Shown piece after piece: positions 6,732 to 8,148 of a DNA stretch of 8,148 nucleotides (position 1 is the first letter of the stretch; the number at the start of each line of letters is the position of its first letter). The notes under the pieces are model-generated. The model worked only from the letters and a program-made list of their open reading frames with translations. It searched no databases and was not told where the DNA came from. Source of the DNA: Bacillota bacterium (GTDB taxonomy: Bacteria > Bacillota > Bacilli > Bacillales > Cytobacillaceae); the NCBI GenBank assembly GCA_030705745.1, contig JAUZPT010000113.1, positions 1 through 8,148 of the forward strand, given 5' to 3'. Position numbers and translations under genes: made by a program.

Positions 6732-6875
6732 TTACATATCATGATGGGAGTTATGTTTTGCGCGAGAATGCTGGCGATTTTTTACTTTATGTGATCCGCT
6801 TAAGGGCTCAGGCTGGCCGGATTGATTTCCTTTAGGTGCATTTTTTCTCATGTCTTTACTGTCATTTTTGTTCAT
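6732..6875 (-). CDS. sspP: Small acid-soluble spore protein P
   Basis: This 47-residue minor spore protein accumulates in the forespore; its molecular role is not known. The sequence is basic, hydrophilic and very close to B. subtilis Ssp[11 protein letters not shown], then Q-P-E-P-L-S-G-S and K-V-K-N-R, ending H-H-D-M. It is too short for usual ORF cut-offs. The start is the ATG at 6875, with GGAGG (6887-6883) seven bases before it; an in-frame ATG at 6881 sits too close to that site. A sigma-G-like promoter lies just upstream. In B. subtilis, sspO and sspP form an operon divergent from citB. Here sspP keeps that orientation near aconitase, but no sspO is visible between them. Confidence 0.93.
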   Translation of the reverse strand: MNKNDSKDMRKNAPKGNQSGQPEPLSGSHKVKNRQHSRAKHNSHHDM

Positions 6876-6895
6876 TTTCATCCCTCCTTACCATT

Positions 6896-6925
6896 TATCA
6901 TGCAATTTTCATCCTTTTTTATGCT
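6896..6925 (-). promoter_or_regulatory. Sigma-G-like promoter for sspP
   Basis: On the minus strand, AGCATA (6925-6920, containing the GCATA core) and CATGATA (6902-6896) are separated by 17 bases. This fits the forespore sigma-G pattern GnATR / CATnnTA. The predicted leader is short, starting close to the ribosome binding site. Confidence 0.6.
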
Positions 6926-6954
6926 GAATATTTTTCATGGATTTGCACATTTTA
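6925..6954 (+). promoter_or_regulatory. Sigma-G-like promoter for the 86-residue gene
   Basis: TGAATA (6925-6930) and CATTTTA (6948-6954) are 17 bases apart and match the sigma-G pattern (TGMATR / CATnnTA). Transcription would begin near 6961, ten bases before the GAGGAG site. Its -35 abuts and overlaps by one base the -35 of the divergent sspP promoter. Confidence 0.6.
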
Positions 6955-6987
6955 AAAGTACACGTGAGATGAGGAGTGAACAAAAAT

Positions 6988-7248
6988 ATGCCTTACCATA
7001 AAAATAAACAGCAAGCATTTCAGGCAGCACAGCAAGGTGTTGAAGATGCACAGGAGTTATATTTTGAAATCGTGAATGACAGCGCCAATTATGGACATCA
7101 ATTGCAGCATCTTAAGCAGGAAGTGAATGAAGCCTACCAGCAAATCGAAAATGCATTGGAAGTGGCTTCCGAACATCAGCGTGCACAATTAGAACGATTT
7201 GAACAGGATTTAAAGAACATGATAAATGAAGTAAACCAAGGTGATTAG
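6988..7248 (+). CDS. Small alpha-helical protein of unknown function, probably forespore-expressed
   Basis: I do not recognise this gene with certainty. It encodes 86 hydrophilic, acidic, Gln- and Glu-rich residues with no signal peptide or membrane segment. After about residue 8 it lacks prolines and looks almost wholly helical, probably a coiled coil or helical hairpin. The spacing and the S-E-H-Q-R-A-Q-L-E-R stretch recall the small DUF2524/YtzC-type Bacillus proteins, but only weakly. ATG at 6988 is preferred because GAGGAG (6971-6976) is 11 bases before it; the in-frame GTG at 6976 overlaps that site. A sigma-G-like promoter upstream and the divergent sspP suggest a spore role. It occupies the place between sspP and aconitase where B. 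subtilis has sspO. A strong terminator follows. Confidence 0.75.
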   Translation: MPYHKNKQQAFQAAQQGVEDAQELYFEIVNDSANYGHQLQHLKQEVNEAYQQIENALEVASEHQRAQLERFEQDLKNMINEVNQGD

Positions 7249-7262
7249 GGTCAAGTTTGAAC

Positions 7263-7293
7263 AAAAAGGCGGAAAATAAATTCCGCCTTTTTT
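7263..7293 (+). terminator. Rho-independent terminator after the 86-residue gene
   Basis: A perfect 12-bp stem (AAAAAGGCGGAA, 7263-7274, with TTCCGCCTTTTT, 7281-7292) closes an AATAAA loop and ends in a T-run. It lies 14 bases after the stop. Its A-run also lets it work on the minus strand. Confidence 0.9.
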
Positions 7294-7420
7294 AGTTATG
7301 TAATGAGATAATAAAGTTTTTTTAACATAACAAAAGGGAATATGTATAAAAATTAATACTGCAGTAAACACACGTAAGTCGCCCGATTTCTTTATTATAA
7401 AAATAAATAATACAAAAGAC
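7294..7420. other. AT-rich non-coding stretch upstream of the aconitase control region
   Basis: This is part of the 336-base gap between 7249 and 7584. Apart from the terminator before it and the aconitase control elements after it, I see no gene, RNA or repeat. The minus-strand reading frame across it lacks codon-level support and crosses the terminator. Confidence 0.6.
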
Positions 7421-7435
7421 ATAAGAAAAACTTAT
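7421..7435. promoter_or_regulatory. CcpC operator dyad upstream of aconitase
   Basis: ATAAGAAAAACTTAT fits ATAA-N7-TTAT exactly, the dyad bound by the LysR-type, citrate-responsive repressor CcpC in front of B. subtilis citB. A CTTAT half-site follows at 7463-7467, with centres 37 bases apart. In B. subtilis the dyad and half-site lie near -66 and -27, a similar 39-base separation. Repression of aconitase on rich carbon and its relief by citrate can therefore be inferred here. Confidence 0.75.
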
Positions 7436-7458
7436 CGTCCACAATAACATTCTTGTTA

Positions 7459-7487
7459 TTTACTTATATAATTGGTTGTATTAAGAT
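7459..7487 (+). promoter_or_regulatory. Candidate aconitase promoter
   Basis: If the CcpC dyad sits near -66 as in B. subtilis, transcription starts near 7494. TTTACT (7459-7464) and TAAGAT (7482-7487), 17 bases apart, are in the right places, and the CTTAT half-site overlaps the -35. An alternative is the perfect TATAAT at 7467-7472 with the weak -35 ATAACA (7444-7449), inside the inverted repeat AATAAC/GTTATT (7443-7460). Confidence 0.5.
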
Positions 7488-7490
7488 TGG

Positions 7491-7505
7491 AATTGTGAGA
7501 AAAGT
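7491..7505 (+). promoter_or_regulatory. Possible CodY box in the aconitase leader
   Basis: AATTGTGAGAAAAGT matches the CodY consensus AATTTTCWGAAAATT at 12 of 15 positions. It lies around the predicted start of transcription, where CodY could block aconitase expression; CodY is a known repressor of B. subtilis citB. With three mismatches in AT-rich DNA, chance is possible. Confidence 0.4.
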
Positions 7506-7584
7506 GAGGTTCGATCGGAGAATTCAAACTTTTCGACTTTTATGAGCATTTCATATATGATGACGAATGAAGGGGGTTTTTTAA

Positions 7585-8148
7585 ATGACAAAAAACGATG
7601 TTTTTAACGCGCGCTCATTTTTTGAAGCGAATGGTAAACGCTATCATTATTATCGTCTAAACGCCTTAGAAGAGGCTGGGGTTGGCAATGTTTCAAAATT
7701 GCCTTATTCCATTAAAGTATTACTTGAATCCGTCCTCCGACAAATGGATGGAAGAGTCATTACGAAAGAACATGTAGAAAACCTTGCAAAATGGGGTACG
7801 GATGGCGTACAAGAAATCGATGTTCCTTTTAAGCCTTCACGTGTTATTTTACAAGATTTCACAGGTGTACCAGCGGTTGTCGATTTGGCTTCTTTACGAA
7901 AAGCCATGGCTGATTTGGGTGGGAATCCGGATAAAATCAATCCTGAAAAGACCGTTGACCTTGTTATTGACCATTCAGTTCAGGTTGATAAATATGGTAC
8001 TCCAGATTCATTGGAAGCCAATATGGTGCTTGAATTTGAACGGAATGCTGAACGCTATCAATTCCTAAACTGGGCTCAAAAAGCCTTCAATAACTATCGT
8101 GCAGTTCCACCTGCAACCGGTATTGTCCATCAGGTAAACCTTGAATAC
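7585..8148 (+). CDS. citB: Aconitate hydratase, 3' truncated by window edge
   Basis: Aconitase isomerises citrate to isocitrate in the TCA cycle with a [4Fe-4S] cluster; in B. subtilis the apo-protein also binds RNA. The window holds the first 188 residues of about 900 and ends in an open frame. The protein is very close to B. subtilis CitB: N-G-K-R-Y-H-Y-Y near residue 16, [14 protein letters not shown], then [23 protein letters not shown] and [13 protein letters not shown]. The cluster-binding cysteines lie beyond the window. AGGGGG (7571-7576) is eight bases before the ATG. CcpC, CodY and possibly CcpA sites surround the promoter. The gene is also called acnA. Confidence 0.96.
   Translation, partial: MTKNDVFNARSFFEANGKRYHYYRLNALEEAGVGNVSKLPYSIKVLLESVLRQMDGRVITKEHVENLAKWGTDGVQEIDVPFKPSRVILQDFTGVPAVVDLASLRKAMADLGGNPDKINPEKTVDLVIDHSVQVDKYGTPDSLEANMVLEFERNAERYQFLNWAQKAFNNYRAVPPATGIVHQVNLEY
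7633..7646 (+). promoter_or_regulatory. cre-like site inside the start of the aconitase gene
   Basis: GGTAAACGCTATCA matches the CcpA cre consensus TGWAANCGNTNWCA at 13 of 14 positions, missing only the first T. It lies about 50 bases into the coding region, where cre sites can act as roadblocks to RNA polymerase. The codons also encode conserved residues (G-K-R-Y-H), so chance similarity is possible. Confidence 0.3.

Noticed and set aside
7210..7422. 70-codon minus-strand open frame
   Set aside because: It crosses the terminator hairpin and the end of the 86-residue gene and resembles no family.

Overview
The window looks like chromosome from a spore-forming member of the Bacillaceae. The evidence is moderately AT-rich DNA, GGAGG-type ribosome binding sites, frequent TTG starts, an sspP spore-protein gene, sigma-G-like promoters, and an aconitase gene whose upstream region resembles that of Bacillus subtilis citB. 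No mobile element, CRISPR array, tRNA or rRNA was seen.

Layout: (1) Bases 1-1990 hold a threonine-degradation pair: the 3' part of kbl (glycine C-acetyltransferase) and a short-chain-dehydrogenase-type L-threonine 3-dehydrogenase, closed by a terminator. (2) Bases 2177-3661 encode a DASS-family sodium/anion symporter with its own upstream region, rich in inverted repeats. (3) Bases 3706-6688 form a selenium locus. selD lies on the minus strand, and a SelW-like gene and selA lie on the plus strand. (4) Bases 6732-7248 hold sspP (minus) and a small unknown gene (plus), which diverge from overlapping sigma-G-like promoters. (5) From 7585 to the window end is the 5' part of aconitase (citB/acnA), preceded by a 336-base regulatory gap.

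The main discovery is the selenium locus. Two of its genes contain an in-frame TGA that is almost certainly selenocysteine rather than stop, so routine ORF calling truncates one and misses the other. SelD carries Sec at the catalytic position (Sec18, with Lys21). The 79-residue SelW-like protein has a C-M-M-Sec redox motif. Each TGA is followed by a compact hairpin with a three-base loop containing G, placed where bacterial SECIS elements sit. All three selenium genes start with TTG.

The locus also contains a contradiction. selA, needed to make Sec-tRNA(Sec), has an in-frame TAG at codon 127, yet reading through it gives a full-length SelA with all the expected motifs. This could be a recent nonsense mutation (decay of the selenocysteine trait), a sequencing error, or readthrough. 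selB and selC are not in the window and would have to be elsewhere.
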